Of a stretch of 64,000 nucleotides of DNA, positions 41,768-50,978 are shown in pieces. Under the pieces are notes generated by a model. That model saw nothing but the letters and a program-made list of their open reading frames with translations, made no database searches and was not told the origin of the DNA. Position numbers and translations under genes: made by a program. This DNA comes from Streptomyces polyasparticus. Its GTDB lineage: Bacteria; Actinomycetota; Actinomycetes; Streptomycetales; Streptomycetaceae. Location: assembly GCF_014493765.1 (NCBI RefSeq), contig NZ_JACTVJ010000014.1, forward strand, positions 277,288 to 341,287, given 5' to 3'. Numbering within the stretch: the stretch's first letter is position 1; every line of letters starts with the position of its first letter.

Positions 41768-41792
41768 GAGCCAGAGGAGTCGAGCACCCCGC

Positions 41793-42548
41793 TCAGCTCC
41801 CGCCCCCACGCTCGATCAGCGCCGCGACCCCGTCGAGCACGCACGCGAGCCCGAACTCGAACTCGTCGTCCTCCCCGTCGGCCCCCTGCAGCACCCCGGA
41901 GTCGAGCACCCTGGTGACGCCGGGGTGCCGCTCGGGCGTGGTGAGGACGGAGAGCGTGCGGGCGTACTCCCGCAGATGCTCATCGGGCGTACGCCCGCTC
42001 TCGCGGATCGCGGCGTCGATGCTGGACATCACCGCGGCCTCGTTGCGCACATAGCCGCCGACCAGCATCAGGACGCTCAGCTTCGCCTCCTCCGCGAGGC
42101 CCGTGTCCGCGAGCGCGGACAGACCGCACTCCATCCACTCGACCTGCCGCGGAGTCGCCGGCGGCCCCGTGAGCGGGATTCTGAGCAGCCAGAGATTCGC
42201 GTAGAAGATCTTGCGCTGCTCGCGCGCCCACCGCTCCATGGACGCCCGCCAGGACGCCGCCGGATCGAGCACGGGCGCGGGCGGTGTGGCGGCCTCCTGC
42301 ATCAGGATCAGGAGCTCGCCCTTGGCGCCCACGTACCGGTAGAGCGACATCGTCGATACGCCCAGGGCCTTGGCGACCCGCGGCATCGAGACCGCCTCGA
42401 CCCCGTCGGCCGCGGCGATGGCGACCGCCTCGTCGACGATCCGGTCAAGGGAGAGGGTGGGTTTCGGCCCCCTGGACGGGCGCTCGCGCAGGCCCCAGGC
42501 CGTCGCGAGGCTCGCGGGCAGGCCCGTACCGTCGTCCGCCTGCGCCAT
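41793..42548 (-). CDS. TetR-family regulator of the adjacent ABC exporter
   Basis: A 251-residue repressor. HTH: LSLDRIVDEAVAIAAADGVEAVSMPRVAKALGVSTMSLYRYVGAKGELLILM. The C-terminal TetR_C-type domain (SWRASMERWAREQRKIFYANLWLLRIPLTGPPATP, then VEWMECGLSALADTGL) is that of regulators of DrrAB-type pumps. The chosen ATG has GGGAGGCGAC. It is divergent from the ABC genes, with two operator-like 15-bp direct repeats between. Confidence 0.9.
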   Translation of the reverse strand: MAQADDGTGLPASLATAWGLRERPSRGPKPTLSLDRIVDEAVAIAAADGVEAVSMPRVAKALGVSTMSLYRYVGAKGELLILMQEAATPPAPVLDPAASWRASMERWAREQRKIFYANLWLLRIPLTGPPATPRQVEWMECGLSALADTGLAEEAKLSVLMLVGGYVRNEAAVMSSIDAAIRESGRTPDEHLREYARTLSVLTTPERHPGVTRVLDSGVLQGADGEDDEFEFGLACVLDGVAALIERGGGS

Positions 42549-42618
42549 CCGCGTCGCCTCCCTGCGTGGACCCCGAGGTTTCCCTGAGCTTCCGCCCCGA
42601 GCTTGACGCACATCCTAT

Positions 42619-42662
42619 TTCTGCGTAACCCTTACACAGTAATGCGTAAGCCATACGCAGAA
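42619..42662. promoter_or_regulatory. Operator with two 21-bp-spaced repeats for TetR
   Basis: CTGCGTAACCCTTAC (42621) and ATGCGTAAGCCATAC (42642) are direct repeats two helical turns apart, each an imperfect dyad (GTAA.CC.TTAC type). The whole is bounded by the perfect inverted arms TTCTGCGTA/TACGCAGAA (42619-42627, 42654-42662). This arrangement suits two TetR dimers. Confidence 0.75.
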
Positions 42663-42716
42663 GCCGCGCCGGGTCCTTCGGCGCAGCGGAGACGACGGGG
42701 ACGGGACGGACCGACC

Positions 42717-43794
<1,078 letters not shown>

Positions 43795-43802
<8 letters not shown>

Positions 43803-44544
43803 CGCCCTCATCATGAGCGGCCGCGCCCTGCGCATGAGCCGCCGCAACGTCGACGCCCTGATCACGGCACTCGCCCTGCCGGTGATGCTGCTGCTGATCT
43901 TCGTCTACTTCTTCGGCGGGGCGATCGACACGGGGACGAACCAGCAGTACGTCACCTACGTGGTGCCGGGCGTCCTGCTCCTGTGCGCGGGCTTCGGCTC
44001 GTCCAACACGGCCATCGCGGTCGTCGAGGACCTCAAGACCGGGATCATCGACCGCTTCCGCTCCCTGGACATCGGCGGCGCTCCCATCCTGGCCGGCCAC
44101 GTGGCCGCCTCCGCGGCCCGCAACCTCGTCGCCACCGCCCTGGTGTTCGCCCTCGCGTTCGCCATCGGCTTCCGGCCCGCGGCCACCCTGGCCGGCTGGC
44201 CGGCGGCCCTGGGCGTCCTGCTCGCCTTCATCCTGGCCCTGTCCTGGCTCAGCGCGGCCGTGGGCCTGCTGGCCAAGTCCCCCGAAGCCGCGGGCGGCTT
44301 CACCTTCTTCGTGAGCTTCCTGCCGTATCCCAGCACGGCGTTCGTCCCCACGGACTCGATGCCCTCCTGGCTCCGGGGCTTCGCCGAACACCAGCCGATC
44401 ACCCAGGTCATCGAATCCCTCCGCGGCCTCCTCCTGGGCCGGCCGGTCGGCTGGACACCGTGGATCGCACTGGCTTGGTGCGCGGGAATTCTGGGGGCTT
44501 CGGTGGCGGCTTCGGCTTGGCTGTTCCGCCGGCGTACGGGGTGA
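43795..44544 (+). CDS. ABC-2 type exporter permease (DrrB type)
   Basis: A 249-residue membrane protein with six helices. It starts MSDALIMSGRALRMSRRNVDALITALALPVMLLLIFVYFFGGAI. Later segments include YVVPGVLLLCAGFGSSNTAIAVVEDLKTGIIDRFRSLDI (the coupling loop with GIIDRFRS), AARNLVATALVFALAFAIGF and FTFFVSFLPYPSTAFVPTDSMPSWLRGFAEHQPITQ. It makes the pump with the coupled ATPase; the divergent TetR gene controls the pair. Confidence 0.93.
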
Positions 44545-44560
44545 TCGTCGTATGGGGTGA

Positions 44561-45439
44561 TCAGGGGCGCCACGAGGGCTGGGCGGCCACGCGCCAGCGT
44601 CCTTCGAAGTGCCGCACCCACTGGCCCACGGCCCGCACGTCAGTGGCCGTTCCGTCCTTGCCCGACCAGACGTAGAGCTCCGTGTTGTAACCCTTGGGGT
44701 CGTAGACGACACGATCCGGATTCGACGTCCGCATGCGCGCCGACACGTCGTACAGACCATGCAGGACGAGTTCCTGGTTGAAGAGGCAGATCTTCTCCAC
44801 CGGCTCGCCGTTGTAGACGCGGTACTGGCACGTCACGTGCACTCTGCCCAGGTCGGACACCTGCTGCGCCAGGCCCGACAGGGTCTCGTCGTAGTCCTTG
44901 CACTTGCGCTCGAGCCTTCTGCGGAACTCCGGGTCGTCAAGCGGCAGATCGTCCGGCCCGACTCTGGCCGGCACGGACATCTCCCTGCCGAAGTCGGGGA
45001 TCAGCATCCTCACCGTCACACTGCGCGTCGGGCCGGGGTCGTCGAGCAGCTTCTCCAATCGGTGGTAGAGCTCGTTGTAGAGGGTCTCGCCGGTGTAGCC
45101 GACGAAGCAGATGTCCACCGTTTTGGACCTGAAGGCAGCACCGACCAGGCTGCTCAGCTCGCGTGAACTGATCAGGGTGCGCGCCGGAGTCCGTGCGGAC
45201 GTCACCAGTTCGTGCATCGCGTCGTACAAGACGTACGCCACCAGGCTGAGCAGCGCGCCGCCGAGGAAGGCCTGGTCCTCCAGTGCATCGCCCACAGGCT
45301 TCACGAACTGTGCCACCAAGCCCGTAACGAAGATTCCGATCAGGATCGTCCGGGTCACGGGGGCCTGGAAACGCTCCTGGAAACGCCGCAGCCGGGTTCC
45401 TATGTCCGGTTCAGGGCCACCACTTCCCCCATGCGCCAC
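44561..45439 (-). CDS. Two-TM membrane protein with PLD-like C-terminal domain shared with nearby GntR proteins
   Basis: A 292-residue protein. The GTG start (VAHGGSGGPEPDIG) has GGGGGAGGGACG upstream. Helices lie at residues 31-47 (TILIGIFVTGLVAQFV) and 58-75 (AFLGGALLSLVAYVLYD). The soluble C-terminal part begins SKTVDICFVGYTGETLYNELYHRLE, then SVTVRMLIPDFGREM, RVHVTCQYRVYNGEPVEKICLFNQELVLHGLYDV and an ending VRHFEGRW. The same order of blocks is in the three GntR-type regulators at 48-52 kb (VRMLLPDE; VYVLNGSEALLGPYEV; WFESLW). So it is a membrane-anchored version of that domain. The fold resembles degenerate phospholipase-D/DUF5919-type domains, without HKD motifs. Confidence 0.65.
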   Translation of the reverse strand: MAHGGSGGPEPDIGTRLRRFQERFQAPVTRTILIGIFVTGLVAQFVKPVGDALEDQAFLGGALLSLVAYVLYDAMHELVTSARTPARTLISSRELSSLVGAAFRSKTVDICFVGYTGETLYNELYHRLEKLLDDPGPTRSVTVRMLIPDFGREMSVPARVGPDDLPLDDPEFRRRLERKCKDYDETLSGLAQQVSDLGRVHVTCQYRVYNGEPVEKICLFNQELVLHGLYDVSARMRTSNPDRVVYDPKGYNTELYVWSGKDGTATDVRAVGQWVRHFEGRWRVAAQPSWRP

Positions 45440-45711
45440 CCGCGTCCCTCCCCCGCCCCAGCCGCGCAGGCGACGCTCCAATGCGTCCGCATCGCCGTTG
45501 GGACATGGTCGCCGTATGCCTGTGACGGAAGCAAGACGGCAGGCGGCAACCGCGGGCCCGGTTGGCGGCGTATGTCCTACGAGGCGTCGGGGCGCCTCAC
45601 CCGATCGGGCCACGAATCCTTTGACCCGGTCGCATGTTTCAAGAGTCCGCGACTAAGGTGCGTAGCACCTCTGCCGCCTCGCATGGCAGCCAGGAGCAAT
45701 CAGGAGCTGAA

Positions 45712-47955
45712 GTGGCCGGAGTGTCCGCCTCTCGTCCCGCTCCTCCACAAGGCAAGGCGCCCACTCCGTACGAGCAGCGGGCGGCCTTCGTGGAGTACGC
45801 GCAAACCCATGGGGCGATGACCCGCGGTCACCACAACCGCAACTTCCGCGTCCCGCTCACCGAGGACATGGCGGCTCTCCTGGGACAGCCGGTGGGCACC
45901 GACGTGATGGTGCGGACCCGGTTGAGCGATGCCCTGCGAGTGGTCATCAGGACGTGGCCGAACGAGGCCGAGGTGCTCGACGCGGTCAGGAACGTGCTGC
46001 CGCAGGTTCCACGCTGCCTGGCCACGCACGAGAACACCGCGATCCACAGCTATGTGGAAGGCGTTCCGCTCTCCAGCATCTGCGAGAACGGCAAGCCCGT
46101 GGACAGCCTCCTCGTGCGCGCCCTGACAGGTGTGCTCGCGGAGATGACGCAGGTACGCAAGGAGACCCTGCCTCGCCTTCCGGACGGGTGGCCCCGGAGC
46201 AATCGGGACAGCCGCGGCTTCCTGCGCGCACTCGCACGGCTGGCGGACGAACAGATCCGCAAACCCAACTGGGCACAGTTCGGTGGGTTATTCGCGGCCC
46301 TGGGCGTATCCGACGACGCATTGACACAGTTCGCTCTGCGTCTGCCTGCCATGTCACCGCGACCGTTCAGTCTGCTGCACACCGATCTGCACCGCGACAA
46401 CATCATCGTCACCTACAGCGGGCGCACACCTCTCATCTACGTGGACTGGGAACTCTCCTCCTGGGGCGATCCACTCCACGACCTGGCCAACCATCTGGTG
46501 CGCATGCACTACCCGGAGCACCAGCAGGCCGAAGTCATCGAGGCCTGGGCGACGGACATGCAGCGCGTCAGGCCCGAGGCGACCTTCGGCCTGTCACGGG
46601 ATCTGAAGCACTATCTCGCCTTCGAATACGCCCAGTCGGTGTTCCCCGATGTGATGCGTGCCGCCACGTCGCTCGGCGCCTCGCTGGCCCCGGCGGACCT
46701 GCACCGCGCCACCCGGCAGGTGGCCCGGGCGCTGACACTGGCCGCCGAACCACTGGGCCTCGCGGAGCTTGCCGATCAGGACATCCAACGGATCCTCATC
46801 CGCTGGCAGACCGCTCGCCTGGGGCGCAGCGGCAGCACCCTCTCACCCGGTATCTCCTTCAGCTTCGACGACCGGCTCGAGGAACGTCCGGAATGCAACC
46901 GCGCGGCCGTACTCGCGGCTCTGGAGGCAGAGGGCGCGGCGCCCGCCGACCGTGTGTTCAAGGGAACCGCCCACCTCAACACCGTGGTGCGCGTGCCGGG
47001 GCACGTCAGTCCCGTCGTTGTCCGCCGCAAGATCGCAGCCGCAGGCCGCCGGGAGCGGATCTTCCTGAGCGAGCACGCCGTCCTGCGTGCCATCGAGGAG
47101 TCCGAAGCCTCCAAGGTCGTCCGGGCACCACGGGTCCTCGCGCTGGGAACGAGCCACGGCGCAGATGCCTTCGCCATCCATTCCTACGAGGGTCCGGCCG
47201 ACGAGAACTTCGCGCCGAACCACCCGGAACACGGACTGCTTCCGCACGAGGCCGACAACCTTGTGGACCAGCTCTGCGCGCTCACGCAGGTCGACTACGA
47301 GCAACTGGGGGGACTCGACCCGACGGCGCTGGACGTGGACTTCTACGAGTGGCTGACCGTGCAGCTGGTGCAGCTGGTCGACTCCCTCCCTGCCGAGTCC
47401 AAGAAACTGGCCCGTGCGCTGGGTCTGCCCGACAGAGCCCGGCTCCAGGACCTCCTTCGCCGCCACAGGGTCACCGCGCGTCGCTTCGCCTTGCTGCACG
47501 GCGACCTCAACCCATGGAATCTGGTGCGGGCCAACGGTGAACTCACCATCATCGACTGGGAAATGGCCATGGTGGGCGACCCGCTCTACGACCTCGTACG
47601 GCATCTGCATCTGACGCCCGTCCGGCCGGCGATCAGGGACCGCATGTTCACCCGCTGGTCCCGATACCTGGGCAAGGAGTACACGAGCGGCTGGAAGGCC
47701 GACTGGCGCGTCTACCGGTGGATCGAGCTCATCCGCTCCGCGTACATCGACCTCGACCGGCTCGTGACAGGCGACGGCCTCGACGCGCCCAACGTCCGTC
47801 GTGCCGTGGACCGTTACGCCATGACACTGGCCGATGCCACAGCGGCGCTCGGCCTCCCGTCCCGCCCGGTCGCCAACCCTTACCTCGTGGCCTCGCTGCC
47901 CATGGTCGAAGGCTCCCTCACCCGGGCCGACGGGCTGGAGCCCAAGGGCTCCTAG
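45712..47955 (+). CDS. Tandem double aminoglycoside-phosphotransferase-like kinase
   Basis: A 747-residue cytoplasmic protein with two APH-fold kinase domains. The GTG start has AGGAGCTGAA; an ATG 26 codons up has no ribosome site. Domain 1: catalytic loop SLLHTDLHRDNIIV (His223) and metal site YVDWELSSWGDPLHDLANHL. Domain 2: ALLHGDLNPWNLVR (His596) and IIDWEMAMVGDPLYDLVRHL. Both domains keep catalytic Asp, Asn and the metal Asp, so both may be active. Typical APH proteins have one domain of ~300 residues. Likely substrate: a small molecule or nucleotide-like signal; unknown. It stops at a TAG overlapping the stop of the convergent regulator 1. Confidence 0.85.
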   Translation: MAGVSASRPAPPQGKAPTPYEQRAAFVEYAQTHGAMTRGHHNRNFRVPLTEDMAALLGQPVGTDVMVRTRLSDALRVVIRTWPNEAEVLDAVRNVLPQVPRCLATHENTAIHSYVEGVPLSSICENGKPVDSLLVRALTGVLAEMTQVRKETLPRLPDGWPRSNRDSRGFLRALARLADEQIRKPNWAQFGGLFAALGVSDDALTQFALRLPAMSPRPFSLLHTDLHRDNIIVTYSGRTPLIYVDWELSSWGDPLHDLANHLVRMHYPEHQQAEVIEAWATDMQRVRPEATFGLSRDLKHYLAFEYAQSVFPDVMRAATSLGASLAPADLHRATRQVARALTLAAEPLGLAELADQDIQRILIRWQTARLGRSGSTLSPGISFSFDDRLEERPECNRAAVLAALEAEGAAPADRVFKGTAHLNTVVRVPGHVSPVVVRRKIAAAGRRERIFLSEHAVLRAIEESEASKVVRAPRVLALGTSHGADAFAIHSYEGPADENFAPNHPEHGLLPHEADNLVDQLCALTQVDYEQLGGLDPTALDVDFYEWLTVQLVQLVDSLPAESKKLARALGLPDRARLQDLLRRHRVTARRFALLHGDLNPWNLVRANGELTIIDWEMAMVGDPLYDLVRHLHLTPVRPAIRDRMFTRWSRYLGKEYTSGWKADWRVYRWIELIRSAYIDLDRLVTGDGLDAPNVRRAVDRYAMTLADATAALGLPSRPVANPYLVASLPMVEGSLTRADGLEPKGS

Positions 47956-48839
47956 GACTTGGACTCGGGCGTCGACAAATGCCGCCACAGGGATTCGAAC
48001 CAGGACTGCAGACTGGAGACGAACACCGAGCCTGGTGACTTCTCGTCATCGTCCGCCGCGTGATGCGCCAGAGTCGATCCGAGGCCGAGCACGTCGATCA
48101 CATCCGCCGGGGTGTCGTCCAGCAAGGTGATCCTGCGCTCCAGTACCTCATAGGGACCCAGCAGCGCCTCGCTCCCGTTGAGCACATAGACCTTGAAGGC
48201 CGGAGCCAGCGGTACGGTCCGGATCTCGACGGACACACGCGCGACCAGCCCCTCCGTCTGGAGTTCCCGCAGGACTCTCCTCAGGGAGCGTGAATGCAGG
48301 TCGCTGATGGCCCGCAGCCGCTGCTGAGGGCGCAGATCCGCAGGGTCGTCCTTCATCCGCGGATACGGGAGGTACGCGGACTCGTCCGGCAACAGCATCC
48401 GCACCTGGACCGACTGCGGCGAGATCTCCCCCGCTCGTACGCGCTCGGCCTGCAGCCTGATGTGCGCATCCAACGACTCCGACGTCAGGGTGAACACGTC
48501 GAGCGTCACCTCGGCCGCCTCGAACGCCGCCCCGATCAGCGGCCCGAGCGTCACCCGCCGGCTCCGCCCGTCCCGCGTCACGGACGGGATCTGCTGCTGC
48601 GCCTTGAGCGTCTCGGGGTGCGCGCGCACCTGCGTACCGCTGCCGCGGCGGGACTCGATCAGCCCCTCCGCCGCCAGCTCGTGCAGCACCTTCACCACGG
48701 TGTCCCTGGACACATCCAGCTCGTCGGCCAACTCCCTTTGCGACGGCAGTTGTTGGCCGACTCGGTAGACGCCGTCCGTCAGGCGGGACCGCAGCTCGGC
48801 TGCCACCTTCCGGTACGCCCTGCCCCCACTCTCGCTCAC
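47952..48839 (-). CDS. GntR-type regulator 1 with PLD-like effector domain
   Basis: A 295-residue regulator. The winged helix is at 8-72 (AYRKVAAELRSRLTDGVYRVGQQLPSQRELADELDVSRDTVVKVLHELAAEGLIESRRGSGT). The C-terminal domain: VTLDVFTLTSESLDAHIRLQAERVRAGEISPQSVQVRMLLPDE, then RVSVEIRTVPLAPAFKVYVLNGSEALLGPYEVLERR, ending SWFESLWRHL. That domain is not FCD, UTRA or MocR. GTG start 48839 (VSESGG); a TTG lies further up. It faces a small membrane peptide gene across a dyad-rich spacer and converges on the double kinase. Confidence 0.8.
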   Translation of the reverse strand: MSESGGRAYRKVAAELRSRLTDGVYRVGQQLPSQRELADELDVSRDTVVKVLHELAAEGLIESRRGSGTQVRAHPETLKAQQQIPSVTRDGRSRRVTLGPLIGAAFEAAEVTLDVFTLTSESLDAHIRLQAERVRAGEISPQSVQVRMLLPDESAYLPYPRMKDDPADLRPQQRLRAISDLHSRSLRRVLRELQTEGLVARVSVEIRTVPLAPAFKVYVLNGSEALLGPYEVLERRITLLDDTPADVIDVLGLGSTLAHHAADDDEKSPGSVFVSSLQSWFESLWRHLSTPESKS

Positions 48840-48920
48840 GCCCTTCAACGTACCGCCGCACAACCGGCTACAAACCGCTTTCAGACAAATTGGATGCCTG
48901 AACGAAACCGAGGTGAGGCC

Positions 48921-48982
48921 CTGGTGTGTCGATCACCAGTCCAGGGCACCACCTCAAGACAACAACCAGTCCAGTTGGACTG
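48921..48982. promoter_or_regulatory. Dyads in the regulator 1/micropeptide 1 spacer
   Basis: Perfect dyad CAGTCCA-GT-TGGACTG (48967-48982), 13 bases after it the peptide's ribosome site begins. Upstream a stem CTGGTG/CACCAG (48921-48939) is followed by another half site CCAGTCCAG. The positions suit repression of the peptide gene and of the regulator itself. Confidence 0.65.
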
Positions 48983-49002
48983 AAAGAGGAAGGGTAGGTG
49001 TC

Positions 49003-49191
49003 ATGGCGAGGTTCCCCGAGACCGTAGAACTGCTCATCATCCTCTGGCAGTTGCTCGACCGGATGCACCTCATCGAAGGCGGACCGGTGCTCGTCACCAT
49101 CGCCCTTCTGGTGACTGCCGTACGGACCCGCAACGCGACCGTCGCCTATGCGGCCGTCATGGCCGCCCTGGTGGTCCTGGCTCAGGCCTGA
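49003..49191 (+). CDS. Small two-helix membrane peptide 1 (62 aa)
   Basis: Reads MARFPETVELLIILWQLLDR, then hydrophobic GGPVLVTIALLVTAV, a basic turn RTRNATV, and hydrophobic AYAAVMAALVVLAQA. The basic turn after helix 1 and the length match peptides 2 and 3. ATG has GAGGAAGGGTAGG upstream. It is divergent from regulator 1 and overlaps the convergent HAD gene by 10 bases. Function unknown; the layout is that of type I toxin-like, holin-like or membrane-stress peptides. Confidence 0.7.
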   Translation: MARFPETVELLIILWQLLDRMHLIEGGPVLVTIALLVTAVRTRNATVAYAAVMAALVVLAQA

Positions 49192-49919
49192 GCCGCCTGC
49201 CAGACGAGGTCCAGCACCGGACCGAGGGAGTCGACAACGAGGTCGGCTCCCGCAGCGTGCAGCCGCTCCTGGCGGTGCGCGTCCCTGCCGTATCCCAGAA
49301 AGTCCACTCCCGCCGCACGCGCGGCAAGCAGATCGGCAGGGGTGTCCCCGATCATCAACGCCGATGAGGGATCCGTATCGAGAGAGTCGAGCGCTCGGTG
49401 CAGGCACTCGGGGTCGGGCTTGAGGTGGTCCGCGCGGGCAGTCCGGCCGTGGATGGCCCGGAAGCAGTACGTGAGCCGCCGGTGGGCCAGGTACTTCTCC
49501 ACCGCCTGCGGCGAGTTGTTGGTCGTGACGGCCAGCCGCACGCCCGTCGCGTTCCACGTCTGGATGAGGCGGTCCGCGTACGGAGTGGGGTAGGCCGACT
49601 CCGTCGCCTTCAGCTCCTCCTCCGTGACCTGCGCCTCCAGCATCGCGATCAGGTCACCCCCTGGCTGCTCGTCGTGCACGGCGCGCAGGATCGAATGCGG
49701 GTCGGCCGCGTCCCAGCCGTGCCGCGAAGGGGCGGGGCCCTCCCCGGACTCGATCCGCTCGATCAGCCGGGCGGCGATGTCCCGCGCCGGATGCCCGTAG
49801 AAGAGCCGGCAGATCGGCCCGTCGAAGTCGAAGAGGACCGCCTGTTTTCCGGTGATCAGATCGCCGACTCTTTCGATCACTTGGGCCGCCTGAGTGGTCT
49901 GTGTCGTGTCAGAGGTCAC
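49182..49919 (-). CDS. HAD-superfamily phosphatase (phosphoglycolate-phosphatase-like)
   Basis: A 245-residue hydrolase. Motif I is AVLFDFDGPICRLFYG (DFDG with nucleophile and acid), motif II VTTNNSP, motif III HLKPDPECLHRAL and motif IV ALMIGDTPADLLAARAAGVDFLGYG. The GTG start codon overlaps the TAG of regulator 2 (TAGTG), so it is translationally coupled to that gene. In a small-molecule phosphorylation scheme it could oppose the double kinase; the substrate is unknown. Confidence 0.85.
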   Translation of the reverse strand: MTSDTTQTTQAAQVIERVGDLITGKQAVLFDFDGPICRLFYGHPARDIAARLIERIESGEGPAPSRHGWDAADPHSILRAVHDEQPGGDLIAMLEAQVTEEELKATESAYPTPYADRLIQTWNATGVRLAVTTNNSPQAVEKYLAHRRLTYCFRAIHGRTARADHLKPDPECLHRALDSLDTDPSSALMIGDTPADLLAARAAGVDFLGYGRDAHRQERLHAAGADLVVDSLGPVLDLVWQAAQA

Positions 49920-50797
49920 TAAGAGAGTGTCAGGTCCCCCGCGATCGTGTTCCAGAGTGCGTCGAACCACCTCTGCGACTCCTGCACAAATGACCAGTCC
50001 TTGCCCCCCGTGCCCGGTTCTCCCGCGGCCGGCTTCTCGAACGAGAACAGGAGGGACCTGGCGCCCAGGACATCGAAGAGTTCCGTCATCTCGGAGCCGC
50101 TGCCCACGTGGTCCTCGCGCCGCATGATCATGTAGTACGCGAACAGCGCCTCCGTGCCGTTGAGCAGATACAGCTTCACGGGCGGCGTGAACGGCAGGGC
50201 CTTGAACGTGACGCGTACGTCGATCTCGTGCGTCGAGCGCAGCGCGAGCAGATTGTGCTTGAGGACCTGGCCCTGGGCGTTGCGCTGGTCGAGCCAGCGC
50301 TTGTGGACCGCTTCCGAGTCACCCTCGACCGGGACCGGGAAGGCCAGGTCGATGTCGCGGCTCGGCAGCAGCAGGCGTACCTCGATGGACTCCGGGCGCA
50401 GGCTGCCCTCGTGGACCCGGCGCAAGGGCTCACCCAGAGCGATCATCAACGTTTCGGAGGTGAGGCTGAGCGCGTCGACGCGGACGTGCCGCTGGCCGAA
50501 GGCCCGGACCAGTTGGGGGCCGAGGCCGACCATCGTCGGCTGCGGGCCCGTGAGCGTGGGCGGAGCCGTCTGCGGAGCGATCTGCGGCGGTGCGCCCTTG
50601 GTGACGTTCTTGAGCAGGCCGTCGTCCTGGAGCATCTTCAGGGCGAGGCGGACCGTGCCCCGTTCCACGCCGAACTCCTCCGCGAGCCGGCCCTGGGTCG
50701 GCAGGCGGCTGCCGGGCTGCAGTTCGCCGTTCCTGATCCGGCTGCGGAGTATCTCCGCGATCTCCTGGTGCGAGGGCTTTCTGCCGTTCACCGTCAC
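49919..50797 (-). CDS. GntR-type regulator 2 with PLD-like effector domain
   Basis: A 292-residue regulator paralogous to regulators 1 and 3. HTH: SHQEIAEILRSRIRNGELQPGSRLPTQGRLAEEFGVERGTVRLALKMLQDDGLLKNVTKG (8-67). Effector domain: HVRVDALSLTSETLMIALGEPLRRVHEGSLRPESIEVRLLLPSRDIDLAFPVP, VTFKALPFTPPVKLYLLNGTEALFAYYMIMRRED and WFDALWNTIAGDL. I start at the GTG with CAGGAGAGC in front (VTVNGRKPSHQ); a GTG seven codons earlier is possible. It is coupled to the HAD gene and faces micropeptide 2. Confidence 0.8.
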   Translation of the reverse strand: MTVNGRKPSHQEIAEILRSRIRNGELQPGSRLPTQGRLAEEFGVERGTVRLALKMLQDDGLLKNVTKGAPPQIAPQTAPPTLTGPQPTMVGLGPQLVRAFGQRHVRVDALSLTSETLMIALGEPLRRVHEGSLRPESIEVRLLLPSRDIDLAFPVPVEGDSEAVHKRWLDQRNAQGQVLKHNLLALRSTHEIDVRVTFKALPFTPPVKLYLLNGTEALFAYYMIMRREDHVGSGSEMTELFDVLGARSLLFSFEKPAAGEPGTGGKDWSFVQESQRWFDALWNTIAGDLTLS

Positions 50798-50831
50798 GCT
50801 CTCCTGGGCCTGGGTCACGACCAGCAGGTTA

Positions 50832-50942
50832 CAACTCCCCTTGAGCTGGCGGCAGTTGTTTCGACCTAAGAACCAAGGGAAGAAACTTGGTGAGACTAGG
50901 AGCCAACTTCCACCAAGTCCCGAAAAGCTGGCGGAAGTTAGG
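50832..50942. promoter_or_regulatory. Repeats TGGCGG-n-AGTT in the regulator 2/micropeptide 2 spacer
   Basis: AGCTGGCGGCAGTT (50844) and AGCTGGCGGAAGTT (50926) are direct repeats 82 bp apart. The first is in a dyad CAACT...AGTTG; the second pairs with CCAACTTCC (50903-50911) as GGAAGTTAGG (50933-50942). A TGGCGGGAAGTTG version lies in the spacer of module 3. Confidence 0.65.
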
Positions 50943-50978
50943 CCAAGTAGCTCCTCCCACCCCGAAGGAGGAACCACC

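Noticed and set aside
47991-48001. tRNA-like T-arm (reverse strand GGTTCGAATCC)
   Set aside because: It reads in frame as coding sequence of regulator 1 (W-F-E-S-L), and no acceptor, D or anticodon arm surrounds it.
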